Shown one piece after another: positions 1 through 8,907 of a stretch of DNA of 64,000 nt. How positions within the stretch are numbered: position 1 is the stretch's first letter; each line of letters begins with the position of its first letter. Where the stretch lies: assembly GCF_900128505.1 (NCBI RefSeq), contig NZ_LT669941.1:793526-857525 (forward strand), in the 5' to 3' direction. Both the position numbers and the translations under genes were made by a program. The notes under the pieces are model-generated. The model ran no database searches. It was not told the origin of the DNA and was given only the letters and a program-made list of their open reading frames with translations. Source of the DNA: Parabacteroides timonensis. GTDB lineage: Bacteria; Bacteroidota; Bacteroidia; Bacteroidales; Tannerellaceae.

Positions 1-810
1 GATATTTCAAGATTGGGTGGTATTTTTGTAAAGGGAACAACTATTCAGCCACGCGAAGGAAATCTGTATCCCCGTATGGCGGAAACACCTTCCGGGATGT
101 TGAATGCAGTAGGTCTGCAAAACAAAGGGGCCCAATATTTCGTGGATCATATTTATCCTTCTATTAAGGATATCGACACAAATATGATCGTAAATGTAAG
201 TGGATCGTCTGTCGAAACATACGTGGAATGTGCAGAAAAGATTGCAGGATTGGATAAAATTCCAGCTATCGAACTCAATATTTCATGCCCGAATGTGAAG
301 CAAGGCGGTATGGCTTTTGGCGTAACGACTTGCGGTGCGGCCGAAGTTGTAAAGGCAGTTCGCAAGGTTTATCCCAAGACCCTTATTGTAAAACTTTCTC
401 CTAATGTAACCGACATAACCGAGATTGCAAAAGCAGTCGAAGCCGAAGGAGCAGACTCTGTTTCGCTTATCAATACCATGCTCGGAATGGCTATTGATGC
501 AGAGAAGCGTAAACCTATATTATCTACAATAACTGGTGGTTTATCCGGTCCTTGTGTGAAGCCGGTTGCCCTCCGGATGGTATGGCAAACATACAAGGCA
601 GTAAAGATACCTATCATCGGTTTAGGAGGTATTTCAAACTGGAAAGATGCGGTAGAATTTATGTTGGCCGGGGCCACGGCGATACAGATCGGAACTTACA
701 ATTTTGTTGATCCGACCGTATCGATAAAAGTGATTGACGGCATGAATGAGTATCTCGACAGACATGGATTTAAATCCGCGAGAGAACTTATTGGAGCTTT
801 AGAAATATGA
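1..810 (+). CDS. pyrD: dihydroorotate dehydrogenase 1B, catalytic subunit (5' partial)
   Basis: Oxidises dihydroorotate to orotate in pyrimidine synthesis; type 1B enzymes use FMN and pass electrons to NAD+ through a PyrK partner. The frame is open from base 1, so the start and a few dozen N-terminal residues lie left of the window. Visible motifs are KGTTIQPREGN, the NISCPN segment with the catalytic Cys of class 1 enzymes, and the C-terminal FMN phosphate loop (GLGGIS, then GATAIQIGT). PyrK would be expected just upstream, outside the window. A hairpin terminator follows the stop. The family call is secure; the 1B subtype rests on the Cys motif. Confidence 0.95.
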   Translation, partial: DISRLGGIFVKGTTIQPREGNLYPRMAETPSGMLNAVGLQNKGAQYFVDHIYPSIKDIDTNMIVNVSGSSVETYVECAEKIAGLDKIPAIELNISCPNVKQGGMAFGVTTCGAAEVVKAVRKVYPKTLIVKLSPNVTDITEIAKAVEAEGADSVSLINTMLGMAIDAEKRKPILSTITGGLSGPCVKPVALRMVWQTYKAVKIPIIGLGGISNWKDAVEFMLAGATAIQIGTYNFVDPTVSIKVIDGMNEYLDRHGFKSARELIGALEI

Positions 811-822
811 TATTTCAATAAG

Positions 823-862
823 AAAAGTGTCTGTTATAACCAAAACAGGCACTTTTCTTCGT
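823..862 (+). terminator. rho-independent terminator after pyrD
   Basis: Arms AAAAGTGTCTGTT (823-835) and AACAGGCACTTTT (844-856) pair along 13 bp with one G-U, followed by a T-rich run. Confidence 0.8.
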
Positions 863-902
863 TTTAGTAAAATATAGACCACAATCAAGTAAAAAAAGGA
901 AC

Positions 903-3062
903 ATGAAAAACAGACTATTTTCTTTGATATGCCTACTGGTCATATCTATGTCGCTAAAAGCAGGTGACAACGTTATTATTCCAATTTCGACCGATAATAT
1001 CAGCCTTATATATAAGGTAGGTAATAATGGCCGTTTATATCAATCGTATCTAGGCCAGAAGCTCCGGTTCAATAGTGATATCGATCAACTACCTTTGGGT
1101 GGGGAAGCCTATCTTGCACATGGTATGGAAGACTATTTTGAACCGGCTATCCGCGTTTTGCATAATGATGGTAACCCATCTCTATTGCTAAAATATATAT
1201 CTTATGAGACTAAACAACTTCAGCCGAACGTAACGGAAACAATCATCAAACTTAAGGATGATGTATACCCTGTAACAGTCGATCTTCACTTTGTTTCTTA
1301 TGCAAAAGAAAATATCATCAAATCTTTTACAGAGATTTCGCACCAGGAGAAAAAGCCCGTCACGTTATATAACTATGCTTCTTCACTTCTCTATATGAAT
1401 AGTGAAAAATACTTCCTGACTGAATTTGCAGGAGATTGGGCACATGAAGTAAATATGACCGAACAACAACTTTCATTTGGAAAAAAAGTATTGGATACAA
1501 AGCTTGGAAGTCGTGCAAATATGTTTAATTCTCCATTCTTTTTATTGTCTTTGAACGAAAATGCCAGGGAAAATGAAGGAGAAGTTCTTTTCGGAACGAT
1601 CGGTTGGACTGGAAATTTCCGTTTTACATTCGAGGTTGACAACGAAAACAAATTACGTATCCTATCAGGTATAAATAACTATGCATCAGAATATTCACTA
1701 AAGTCCAATGATATATTCCGAACTCCTGAATTTATCTTTACTTTCAGTGCAGAAGGAAAGGGCAGAGCTAGTCGTGATTTTCATAAATGGGCTCGCAAAT
1801 ATCAGGTAAAAGATGGTGATAAATCACGTCTTACTTTGCTGAATAACTGGGAAGCTACCTATTTCGATTTTAATGAAGACAAGCTGGTCGATATCATGGA
1901 TGAAGCAAAGGAGTTGGGTGTCGATATGTTCCTACTGGATGATGGTTGGTTTGCTAACAAATATCCCCGTAGCAGCGATCGTCAGGGATTAGGAGACTGG
2001 GGAGAAACCGTAGAAAAATTACCGAACGGCATCGGTAAACTGGTGAAGGAAGCAACTGATAAAGGTATAAAATTCGGTTTGTGGATCGAGCCGGAGATGG
2101 TTAATCCGAAGAGTGAATTGTATGAAAAACATAAAGATTGGGTAATCCATTTACCTAACAGAGACGAGTATTATTTTAGAAATCAGTTAGTATTGGATCT
2201 TAGTAATCCGAAAGTACAGGATTATGTATTTGGAATTGTTGACAACCTGATGACAAAATATCCGGGTATTGCCTATTTCAAATGGGATTGTAACAGTCCG
2301 ATCACTAATATTTATTCTCCGTATCTGAAAGACCAACAATCTCATCTTTATATTGAACACGTAAGAGGATTCTACAATGTGCTTGAACGTGTTAAGGCCA
2401 AATATCCCAACCTGCCGATGATGCTTTGCTCCGGTGGTGGTGGACGTACGGATTATGAAGGTTTGAAGTATTTCACGGAATTTTGGCCGAGCGATAATAC
2501 CGATCCTATTGAACGTATCTTTATCCAATGGGGATATTCTCATTTCTTTCCTTCAAAGACAATGGCTGCACATGTTACAAGCTGGAATAAGAGTGCCAGT
2601 ATAAAGTTCCGTACTGATGTGGCTATGATGGGTAAACTCGGATTTGACATCCGCACTCATGAGATGACTCCGGCAGAGCAAGAGTATTGTAAAGGAGCGG
2701 TTAAGAACTTCAATCGCTTAAGTGGTACGCTTATGGACGGTGACCTGTATCGTTTGGTCTCTCCTTATGACGGCAATCATTCTGCAGTTATGTATGTTAA
2801 TGAAACCACCGATAAGGCTGTCCTTTTTGCATTTGATGTTCATCCCCGTTACGGTGAGATTTTACAGCCGGTTCGTCTGCAGGGATTGAATCCAGAAACT
2901 CAGTATGAAGTAAAGGAAATCAACCTGGTACCGGGAACAGAGTCAAACCTGAGATGCAACGGAAAGACTTTTTCCGGGGAACTGCTTATGAAAGTGGGTA
3001 TTCCAGTGTTCTCGGGCAAGCAATTGACAAGCCGGGTTATTGAAATTTCGAAAGTAAAGTAA
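903..3062 (+). CDS. alpha-galactosidase, glycoside hydrolase family 36
   Basis: Probably a periplasmic alpha-galactosidase acting on raffinose-type or galactomannan oligosaccharides. The 719-residue length is usual for GH36. Residues 1-20 form a signal peptide ending near LKAG. A beta-sandwich N-domain (about 25-280) precedes the TIM barrel (about 300-620). The barrel shows LLDDGWF, the nucleophile motif FKWDCN with Asp462, and the acid/base motif SDNTD with Asp531. The C-terminal 80 residues form the usual beta domain. It stands alone between a terminator and a convergent MFS gene, with no SusC/D pair in the window. GH36 is secure; the exact substrate is inferred. Confidence 0.93.
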   Translation: MKNRLFSLICLLVISMSLKAGDNVIIPISTDNISLIYKVGNNGRLYQSYLGQKLRFNSDIDQLPLGGEAYLAHGMEDYFEPAIRVLHNDGNPSLLLKYISYETKQLQPNVTETIIKLKDDVYPVTVDLHFVSYAKENIIKSFTEISHQEKKPVTLYNYASSLLYMNSEKYFLTEFAGDWAHEVNMTEQQLSFGKKVLDTKLGSRANMFNSPFFLLSLNENARENEGEVLFGTIGWTGNFRFTFEVDNENKLRILSGINNYASEYSLKSNDIFRTPEFIFTFSAEGKGRASRDFHKWARKYQVKDGDKSRLTLLNNWEATYFDFNEDKLVDIMDEAKELGVDMFLLDDGWFANKYPRSSDRQGLGDWGETVEKLPNGIGKLVKEATDKGIKFGLWIEPEMVNPKSELYEKHKDWVIHLPNRDEYYFRNQLVLDLSNPKVQDYVFGIVDNLMTKYPGIAYFKWDCNSPITNIYSPYLKDQQSHLYIEHVRGFYNVLERVKAKYPNLPMMLCSGGGGRTDYEGLKYFTEFWPSDNTDPIERIFIQWGYSHFFPSKTMAAHVTSWNKSASIKFRTDVAMMGKLGFDIRTHEMTPAEQEYCKGAVKNFNRLSGTLMDGDLYRLVSPYDGNHSAVMYVNETTDKAVLFAFDVHPRYGEILQPVRLQGLNPETQYEVKEINLVPGTESNLRCNGKTFSGELLMKVGIPVFSGKQLTSRVIEISKVK

Positions 3063-3081
3063 TCAATATAAGTTGATAAAC

Positions 3082-3119
3082 AAAACGGAGAGGCTTACCT
3101 GATAAACCTCTCCGTTTTT
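3082..3119. terminator. bidirectional terminator between GH36 and MFS genes
   Basis: Arms AAAACGGAGAGG (3082-3093) and CCTCTCCGTTTT (3107-3118) form a 12-bp stem flanked by A and T runs, so it can end transcription from both convergent genes. Confidence 0.8.
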
Positions 3120-3139
3120 ATTCCCTAATAAGTAAACCA

Positions 3140-4321
3140 TCATCTTTCTTCCTTCGCCAGCAGAGTCACACTTAAAGAGGCGCAACATAGTAATACTCCA
3201 ACGCCGGCTGTTCCTGCCCAACCGAACATCTGCCAAGCCGTACCGGAAAAGAATGTGCCTAACGAACCTCCTATAAAATAAGTTGTCATAAAGATTGTAT
3301 TGACCCGGTTTGAGGCAGACGGACATAATTCAAAAATACTTGATTGGTTACTTAACTGGATACATTGCATACCTATATCGATAATAATTATACCTATTAT
3401 AATAGAAGTATAATAGTTTCCACCCCAATAAAGCAATAACCAGGAAAACAGGATCAACCCGCATCCCCAGAAATTAAAACGCCTGACACCCACTTTTTTT
3501 ACATATTTTCCTACAAGTGAAGCCGATAAAGCCCCGGCTACTCCGCAAAGTCCCAACATCCCGACGACATCGCTATTTGCAAAAAAAGGAGCCTGTCCCA
3601 TCTTAAACGCCAGGCACGACCACATGGCCAGAAAAGAACCGAATGCGAACCCGGACCGGATTGCATAAATCTTCAGGGAAGGGAATTCTTTCAACAGCGA
3701 AAACAAGGATTTCATAAGTTCCGAGTATTTCCCTTTAAAAGTAGGTTGTATATCAGGCAGAACCGTAATTACAACAATACCACATACAACCATCAGGCCA
3801 GCAGCAATATAATACATTTCCCGCCAACCAAACAGGTCACCGACCAGCCCACTTATTACCCTCGATACCAATATTCCGGAAAGCAATCCGGAAACGACCA
3901 ACCCTACATTTCGTCCCTTATTTTCCGGTTTGGAGTAAAGAGCTGCTATAGGAATAAATATTTGCGGTATCATTGAACAGATCCCTGTAAACAAGGATGC
4001 AATAAGAATGATCTGAATATTGGGAGCCAAAGCAATACTTAGCAATGATACGGTCAGGATAGTGAAGTTCGTAATAATGATCGTTTTACGTTTATACATA
4101 TCAGCCAATGGCACAACGAACAATAACCCCAATGCATAACCAACCTGTGTAATCATAGCAATCAGATTGGTGGTAAATTCGGATACGTCGAGATCCTGAC
4201 GTATCATGTTCAGAAGTGGCTGATTATAGTAAAGATTGGCTACCGAAATGCCGGCTACAATAGATAATGTCCATAATATCAATGGAGGAAGGCCTCCGTT
4301 TTCTTTCAATGTTTGTTTCAT
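3140..4321 (-). CDS. MFS transporter (drug/sugar efflux-like)
   Basis: A 393-residue inner-membrane carrier with about 12 hydrophobic segments. The loop between helices 2 and 3 carries the MFS signature around PLADMYKRKTI. The early LYYNQPLL motif is common in AraJ/YgaY-like DHA1 members. It is a single gene with its own upstream region, convergent with the GH36 gene. The substrate cannot be read from sequence. A cytosolic N-terminus of about 15 residues supports the ATG chosen. Confidence 0.85.
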   Translation of the reverse strand: MKQTLKENGGLPPLILWTLSIVAGISVANLYYNQPLLNMIRQDLDVSEFTTNLIAMITQVGYALGLLFVVPLADMYKRKTIIITNFTILTVSLLSIALAPNIQIILIASLFTGICSMIPQIFIPIAALYSKPENKGRNVGLVVSGLLSGILVSRVISGLVGDLFGWREMYYIAAGLMVVCGIVVITVLPDIQPTFKGKYSELMKSLFSLLKEFPSLKIYAIRSGFAFGSFLAMWSCLAFKMGQAPFFANSDVVGMLGLCGVAGALSASLVGKYVKKVGVRRFNFWGCGLILFSWLLLYWGGNYYTSIIIGIIIIDIGMQCIQLSNQSSIFELCPSASNRVNTIFMTTYFIGGSLGTFFSGTAWQMFGWAGTAGVGVLLCCASLSVTLLAKEER

Positions 4322-4464
4322 ATACCACTTTTTAATGCGGCAAATTTACCCCAAATATTTGAAACTCCGAAGTCTTTACCCTATGTGATATACCTTCTCT
4401 GTAAGTATATAGAGATATTCAAATAATTAGCTATATTTGCCAGTAACTAAAACAAAAAATAAAT

Positions 4465-5169
4465 ATGCTTGATCAAATTAACGAGATACTCCAAAATACA
4501 ACTATTACACCGGCTACTGCGGCTGTAAAACTATTTGTCAGCTTTTTGCTGGGGGCTGTTATTGGTATAGAACGCCAGTTTCGTCGTCGTGAGGCAGGAA
4601 TGCGCACCTTTACCTTGATTTGTATGGGATCAGCGGCAGCCATGCTTATTTCCATCTGGATACCTCAATGTTATCCTGACTTTCTGAATGGAGATCCGGG
4701 ACGTATTGCCGCACAAGTACTTACCGGAATCGGCTTCTTGGGAGCAGGCGCTATTATGCAGAGTCACGGAAGTATTCACGGACTGACTACAGCGGCTTGT
4801 ATCTGGGTCGTTGCAGTTATCGGACTGGCTGTAGGAGCAGGGATGTATATTCCGGCATTAATCGGTACGGGCTTGACACTTGTTATATTAGTCAGCCTGG
4901 AAAGACTTGAAAGAAGGATGTTCCTGAACGGTGTAAACAAAATACTGACAATTATTTGTACAACATCGACCCCGGATTTGAAAGCAGTCCGTAAAATACT
5001 GGAAGGAAAAAACATTTATATCGTAAGTGTTTCGTTTGAATCTATGTATGAGCAGAATAAGGCGATCATTACCTATAAAGTAAATGTTAAGGCACAGTCT
5101 TCTTACATGAATTTATTTAGTGAGATAAGAACCTTGGGATATGTTTCTCAAATAAGATTGATGGCCTAA
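4465..5169 (+). CDS. MgtC/SapB family membrane protein
   Basis: A 234-residue protein. Residues 20-150 form the MgtC/SapB domain with about five membrane segments and the signature GAVIGIERQFRRREAGMRT, followed by GIGFLGAGAIM and GLTTAA. The C-terminal 80 residues look like a soluble ACT-like tail. The family is linked to Mg2+ homeostasis and modulation of the ATP synthase; its role here is unproven. It is monocistronic and ends four bases from a convergent gene. Confidence 0.88.
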   Translation: MLDQINEILQNTTITPATAAVKLFVSFLLGAVIGIERQFRRREAGMRTFTLICMGSAAAMLISIWIPQCYPDFLNGDPGRIAAQVLTGIGFLGAGAIMQSHGSIHGLTTAACIWVVAVIGLAVGAGMYIPALIGTGLTLVILVSLERLERRMFLNGVNKILTIICTTSTPDLKAVRKILEGKNIYIVSVSFESMYEQNKAIITYKVNVKAQSSYMNLFSEIRTLGYVSQIRLMA

Positions 5170-5173
5170 GCCA

Positions 5174-5647
5174 TCAATCCAATTCATCTTTCAGCATTCG
5201 TCCTGCTATCCGGGCTGCATCAGCCACATATTTGCTGCAAGGACGTTTGGCATAATATTCTTTTGTTCTTTCGGAAGGGGCAGGAGCTGTCTGGTTGGCT
5301 TGAGCCTCGGGCAAAAGACTGCGGCAAATAATCGTACCATGTTTTTCCTTGAAAATGTTAGACATTTTCTGCACCATTGCATAATTCTTTGTTCTGGCTT
5401 CCTGGTCATTCTGGTCCAATACAGGATATTTAAACCCGGCTAGCATAGCCATAGCACTTACCGTTCCACATACTTCCCGCATCCGGCCTACACCGCCACC
5501 GAAAGAGACAGACATTTTTTTTGCCATATTCAGATCCAGTTCGAAAACATCCGAATAGGCCAGGAATACAGACTGTGCGCAGTTGTATCCCGATTCAAAG
5601 TTCTGAACAGCGCTTTTTGCCCGCTCTTCAATATCAAAATCTTTCAT
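5174..5647 (-). CDS. C_GCAxxG_C_C family protein
   Basis: A 157-residue soluble protein with the spaced Cys/Gly pattern that names the family: YNCAQSV, then a Gly-rich segment (SFGGGVGRMREVCG), then the late cysteines ICRSLL and RPCSKY. The family is probably redox or metal related, often found near electron-transfer genes; its function is unknown. It is the last gene of a tight minus-strand operon, 9 nt after the Dabb gene. Confidence 0.85.
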   Translation of the reverse strand: MKDFDIEERAKSAVQNFESGYNCAQSVFLAYSDVFELDLNMAKKMSVSFGGGVGRMREVCGTVSAMAMLAGFKYPVLDQNDQEARTKNYAMVQKMSNIFKEKHGTIICRSLLPEAQANQTAPAPSERTKEYYAKRPCSKYVADAARIAGRMLKDELD

Positions 5648-5656
5648 AAAGCCTTA

Positions 5657-5959
5657 TTAATACTCGTAGTCAACACAAGCTCTGTCTGCTTTTACCGGAC
5701 CGATAATACCCTTTGATACTGCTACGTGTTCGGGGTGGTTTGCGTATGTCTTCACATCCTCCAGTGAATCGAGTTCCGTTGTAAGGATAACGTCCCATGT
5801 TTCTTCCGGATTTACATTAAAATCGACACGGATCATACGTAATATGTCGATCTTGTCGATCAAAGCTTCCAAACCAGTTTTAATTTCCTGCATTTTAGCC
5901 TGTTTGTCGGCCGGAGTTGCAAACTCTGTCAGTTTAAACATTACAATGTGTCTTATCAT
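5657..5959 (-). CDS. Dabb (stress-responsive alpha/beta barrel) domain protein
   Basis: A 100-residue ferredoxin-like dimeric barrel. It begins with the family hallmark IRHIVMFKL and carries the conserved late NHPEHVAV segment. Members range from stress proteins to small catalytic barrels, so no reaction is assigned. It sits 17 nt after serB and 9 nt before the C_GCAxxG_C_C gene, so the three are probably co-transcribed. Confidence 0.88.
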   Translation of the reverse strand: MIRHIVMFKLTEFATPADKQAKMQEIKTGLEALIDKIDILRMIRVDFNVNPEETWDVILTTELDSLEDVKTYANHPEHVAVSKGIIGPVKADRACVDYEY

Positions 5960-5976
5960 AAACGCTTTTATTTAAA

Positions 5977-7203
5977 TTACATTTGTTCTTCCAAATATGA
6001 ATCTTTGTATCCCAGGAAATATAATATTCCGTCCAGCCCGATCGTTGAAATCGACTGTTTGGCGGTTGCTTTTACTTTTGGTTTCGCATGGAAAGCAATG
6101 CCCAAACCGGCTATACTGATCATAGGCAAGTCGTTGGCACCGTCACCAACCGCTACGGTCTGACGGATATCCACATTTTCAACCTGAGCGATCAAACGAA
6201 GCAATTCAGCTTTCCGTTTACCATCGACGATATCTCCGATATGGCGTCCCGTCAACTTACCGTCTACCACTTCAAGCTCGTTTGCATATACATAATCTAT
6301 ATTGTATTTCTGTTTCAGGTAGTTTCCGAAATAAGTAAATCCCCCGGAAAGGATTGCGATCTTGAAGCCCACCTTTTTAAGAATACGCATCAGGCGATCA
6401 ACCCCTTCAGTGATAGGCAAATTTTCTGCAATATCCTGCATAACAGAGACATCCAATCCTTTTAATAAGGCGCAACGTTGCCGGAAACTTTCGCTGAAAT
6501 CTATCTCTCCACGCATAGCCGATTCCGTAATAGCCTTCACCTCGTCGCCAACACCGGCACGGATAGCCAACTCGTCGATCACTTCCGTTTCGATCAGGGT
6601 CGAATCCATATCAAAACAGATAAGACGGCGCATACGGCGATACATACTTTCCTCCTGGAAAGAGATATCCATTACTTGTTCGGAGGAGAGTTTCATAAAC
6701 TCAGCCTTCATCAGCTCTTTATCACGCGGTGTGCCGCGAACGGAAAATTCCACACTCGCCTTGGGAGTCCGTGAGTTTTCATCCAAAGGAATACGTCCTG
6801 TCAGACGTTTGATGTCATCGATATTCATTCCCTGGTCGGCAACAATACGAGTGACACCCGCTATTTGCTTTGCCGTCAGCATACGTCCCAGAATGGTTAT
6901 AATATACCGGTTCTTTCCCTGCATATTCACCCATTTGGAATATTCTTCTTCTGTAATAGGATTAAAACGAATATTTACATCCAATTCATAACTTTTGAAG
7001 AGTAATTCTTTCAAAATATCACCTGAATTTCCTCCGCAACTCTGGAAAAGAATACCTAATGATAAGTTGTTGTGAATATCAGCCTGACCGATATCAAGAA
7101 TGACAGCATTATTCTTTGCCAGAATTTCGGTAAGGGCGGCGGTGACGCCCGGACGGTCAGCTCCGTTTATATTTATCAGTATAATTTCGTCTTTTAGTCC
7201 CAT
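5977..7203 (-). CDS. serB: phosphoserine phosphatase with N-terminal ACT domains
   Basis: Last step of serine synthesis, phosphoserine to serine, by a HAD-type phosphatase. The first 180 or so residues are two ACT-like regulatory domains (ININGADRPGVTAALT opens the first). The catalytic half has HAD motif I FDMDSTL with the aspartyl nucleophile, motif II ILSGGFTYF and motif IV GDGANDLPMI. I chose the ATG at 7203 (408 residues) over an upstream in-frame ATG at 7275. The upstream stretch holds a TACCTTTG promoter box (7222-7229) and encodes a poor sequence, and family members start just before the first ACT domain. First gene of a three-gene operon. Confidence 0.92.
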   Translation of the reverse strand: MGLKDEIILININGADRPGVTAALTEILAKNNAVILDIGQADIHNNLSLGILFQSCGGNSGDILKELLFKSYELDVNIRFNPITEEEYSKWVNMQGKNRYIITILGRMLTAKQIAGVTRIVADQGMNIDDIKRLTGRIPLDENSRTPKASVEFSVRGTPRDKELMKAEFMKLSSEQVMDISFQEESMYRRMRRLICFDMDSTLIETEVIDELAIRAGVGDEVKAITESAMRGEIDFSESFRQRCALLKGLDVSVMQDIAENLPITEGVDRLMRILKKVGFKIAILSGGFTYFGNYLKQKYNIDYVYANELEVVDGKLTGRHIGDIVDGKRKAELLRLIAQVENVDIRQTVAVGDGANDLPMISIAGLGIAFHAKPKVKATAKQSISTIGLDGILYFLGYKDSYLEEQM

Positions 7204-7221
7204 GTTTTTTGTTTTATAAGG

Positions 7222-7229
7222 CAAAGGTA
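7222..7229 (-). promoter_or_regulatory. -7 box TACCTTTG for serB operon
   Basis: The minus strand reads TACCTTTG, matching the Bacteroidetes TAnnTTTG box, 19 nt before the chosen serB ATG. No clear TTTG -33 box is present. Confidence 0.5.
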
Positions 7230-7359
7230 AACAAGTTATATGCAAATTCAGGCATTCGAATAAACAAAAATTCAAATAGAATTGTTATTTTTACAGAGAT
7301 GTTATATATAATTTAGAACCTGGCAACCTTAATAAGTCCTGACTGGCAGGCAAATCGAG

Positions 7360-7881
7360 ATGAAAATTCAGTTTGAAATTAAGGAAAAACTGCCTGAGAT
7401 TATTGCCGAAATACGGCATTCAGACAAATGGCAAACAAAAGTGGTTGAAAAAACACATGGCTTGGAAAGAGTTACGATTAAAGATCCTAACTATGATTCA
7501 GAAGCATGTATTGAAATCTGGGAACATGAGATTCACATCCGAACAGCATGGTCTAACTACACGTATCGTGTTTTTAAGCAAGGCAACGCTTACTGGTGTG
7601 AATATATCGGTGCTTATCGCGGGTTGTTGGAGCAGACGTTACTACCTACATTGACTCCCAAAATGAACATCCTCGACTCTGTAGTTGTGGAAAGTTCATT
7701 GACAGGAAACAAAAAGGAAACGTTGCGTACTTACAGTACGGAAAACCTGAAGTTGAAAAACTTCCGTCGGGATAATTTCAAAGCAGAGTATAATATGACA
7801 TCACTGCAAGACCATCCGACGATCGTTTACGACGAATATATAAAAGAGGGAATGCCTATGCCTTCTCCTTATAAAGAATAA
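7360..7881 (+). CDS. hypothetical protein, 173 aa
   Basis: I do not recognise the family. The protein is soluble, lacks a signal peptide, and is rich in aromatic and charged residues. The first half alternates strands (CIEIWEHEIHIRTAW, then YTYRVFKQGNAYWCEYIG), which suggests a small beta-rich fold. The C-terminus is short and proline-rich. It is divergent from the serB operon and ends at a strong hairpin terminator. Codon use resembles the neighbours, so it is probably a resident gene. Confidence 0.75.
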   Translation: MKIQFEIKEKLPEIIAEIRHSDKWQTKVVEKTHGLERVTIKDPNYDSEACIEIWEHEIHIRTAWSNYTYRVFKQGNAYWCEYIGAYRGLLEQTLLPTLTPKMNILDSVVVESSLTGNKKETLRTYSTENLKLKNFRRDNFKAEYNMTSLQDHPTIVYDEYIKEGMPMPSPYKE

Positions 7882-7890
7882 CAAAACTAA

Positions 7891-7922
7891 GATAAAGTCC
7901 GATTTATAGTCGGACTTTATCT
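7891..7922 (+). terminator. terminator after 173-aa gene
   Basis: Perfect 12-bp arms GATAAAGTCCGA (7891-7902) and TCGGACTTTATC (7910-7921). The T tail is short, so this may be a weak or bidirectional terminator. Confidence 0.65.
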
Positions 7923-8101
7923 CCTTAAAACCAGACTTAATGTTCTTATTTTTCCTTCTCATGTTAAAATAGCATCTATTCTACCCCTGTTTTAAAAGCA
8001 AATTATTGTTAACTATCTGCTATAAAACAGCTATTTTCCTAGATTTTCATGCAATAAAACATATAAAAAACCTTGCATTTCACTCGATTTATGTTATATC
8101 G
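7923..8101. other. AT-rich gene-free stretch
   Basis: About 180 bp between a terminator and the next promoter. It holds no credible reading frame or RNA gene. A loose inverted pair AAAATAGC / GCTATTTT spans its middle; otherwise I see nothing. Confidence 0.5.
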
Positions 8102-8134
8102 TTTGGAAGGAGAGACTCTTTACCTGTATCTTTG
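8102..8134 (+). promoter_or_regulatory. canonical Bacteroidetes promoter (-33 TTTG, -7 TATCTTTG)
   Basis: TTTG at 8102-8105 and TATCTTTG at 8127-8134 are 21 nt apart, the expected layout for the Bacteroidetes primary sigma factor. Transcription should begin near 8141, leaving a leader of about 160 nt before the next ATG. Confidence 0.8.
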
Positions 8135-8140
8135 CCACCG

Positions 8141-8302
8141 TTAAAAACAAGAACGTAATTCCTTAGCGAAGGAAAAGCACTTGTTTACTTTCCTGAAAAT
8201 CAGGAGTCGGGCATAAAGGAAAACTGACAAAGAACCGCCTGCAGACCGGTAATTATCCGTAGGAGATTATGTTCCGATTAAGTTTAACGTAAAAATTACA
8301 TT
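8141..8302 (+). ncRNA. structured 5' leader or small RNA
   Basis: A long leader with several short helices. AACAAG (8146-8151) pairs with CTTGTT (8180-8185) and encloses TTCCTT-AGCG-AAGGAA (8159-8174). CCTGA-AAA-TCAGG (8192-8204) can alternate with TTTCCT (8189-8194) pairing to AGGAAA (8217-8222). A third arm pairs CCTGC (8238-8242) with GTAGG (8259-8263), extended by GAAC/GTTC (8232-8235, 8271-8274). I cannot match it to a named class. A 6S-like RNA or a regulatory leader are both possible. Confidence 0.5.
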
Positions 8303-8803
8303 ATGAAGGTAAGAGCTTATGTTCTCATTGTAACGGTTGCATTGGCAACAATGTCGTCCGCTACAAAAGAAGCGAGACCTACCGTGGGTACTAATCCTGG
8401 TGATCTGGCTCCGAGAATAGAGTCTTTAGGAAATGAAAGTAATATTAGTTTCCAAAATCATTCCGGGCGTTACACGTTGCTGAATTTCTGGGCAGCTTAC
8501 GATGCTGAATCGCGGGCCCGTAACGTTAAATTATGGAATGAAGTTAATAAACTAAGTTCGGATAAAATTGCCATGTATTCTGTTTCTCTCGACGAGAAAG
8601 AATCAATCTTTACCGAGACGGTAAAGGCAGACAAGCTTAGCGGCACAAAGCAATTTCGTGAAGAACTGGGGAAAAAGTCAGAGTTGTATGGAAAGTTTAA
8701 CCTGCAAAAAGGTTTGAAGAACTTTCTGATAGACGACAAAGGAGTGATCATTGCCGCAAATGTAACTCCGGATCAATTGGCTGAAGTTATGAATAAGATT
8801 TAA
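8303..8803 (+). CDS. thioredoxin-fold (TlpA-like) protein lacking CXXC
   Basis: A 166-residue exported protein; residues 1-21 form a signal peptide. The thioredoxin/TlpA fold is seen in GDLAPRIESL, TLLNFWAA and a late strand LIDDKGVIIAANVTP. The redox motif is gone: where TlpA proteins have WCxxC, this protein has FWAAYDAESR (near residues 61-70). No Cys occurs anywhere in the chain. It therefore cannot act as a dithiol oxidoreductase and is more likely a binding or structural variant. It is preceded by a long structured leader and followed by a strong terminator, so it forms a single-gene unit. Confidence 0.8.
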   Translation: MKVRAYVLIVTVALATMSSATKEARPTVGTNPGDLAPRIESLGNESNISFQNHSGRYTLLNFWAAYDAESRARNVKLWNEVNKLSSDKIAMYSVSLDEKESIFTETVKADKLSGTKQFREELGKKSELYGKFNLQKGLKNFLIDDKGVIIAANVTPDQLAEVMNKI

Positions 8804-8824
8804 TCAGTAGATTATTATTTAAAA

Positions 8825-8861
8825 AGAGCTGTTCTACCCAACAAGAACAGCTCTTTTTTTT
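8825..8861 (+). terminator. rho-independent terminator
   Basis: AGAGCTGTTCT (8825-8835) pairs with AGAACAGCTCT (8844-8854), a perfect 11-bp stem with an 8-nt loop, then a T run. Confidence 0.9.
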
Positions 8862-8862
8862 G

Positions 8863-8870
8863 TATTTTTG
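8863..8870 (+). promoter_or_regulatory. -7 box TATTTTTG before GH20 gene
   Basis: TATTTTTG matches TAnnTTTG and overlaps the end of the preceding terminator. It lies 38 nt before the chosen ATG; no clear -33 box. Confidence 0.5.
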
Positions 8871-8907
8871 CTTCCAATTTATTACCAAACAAATAAACAC
8901 AATAAAA

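Noticed and set aside
6362..6991. 209-codon plus-strand frame inside serB
   Set aside because: Antisense to serB; Ser/Arg/Ile-rich composition typical of shadow frames.
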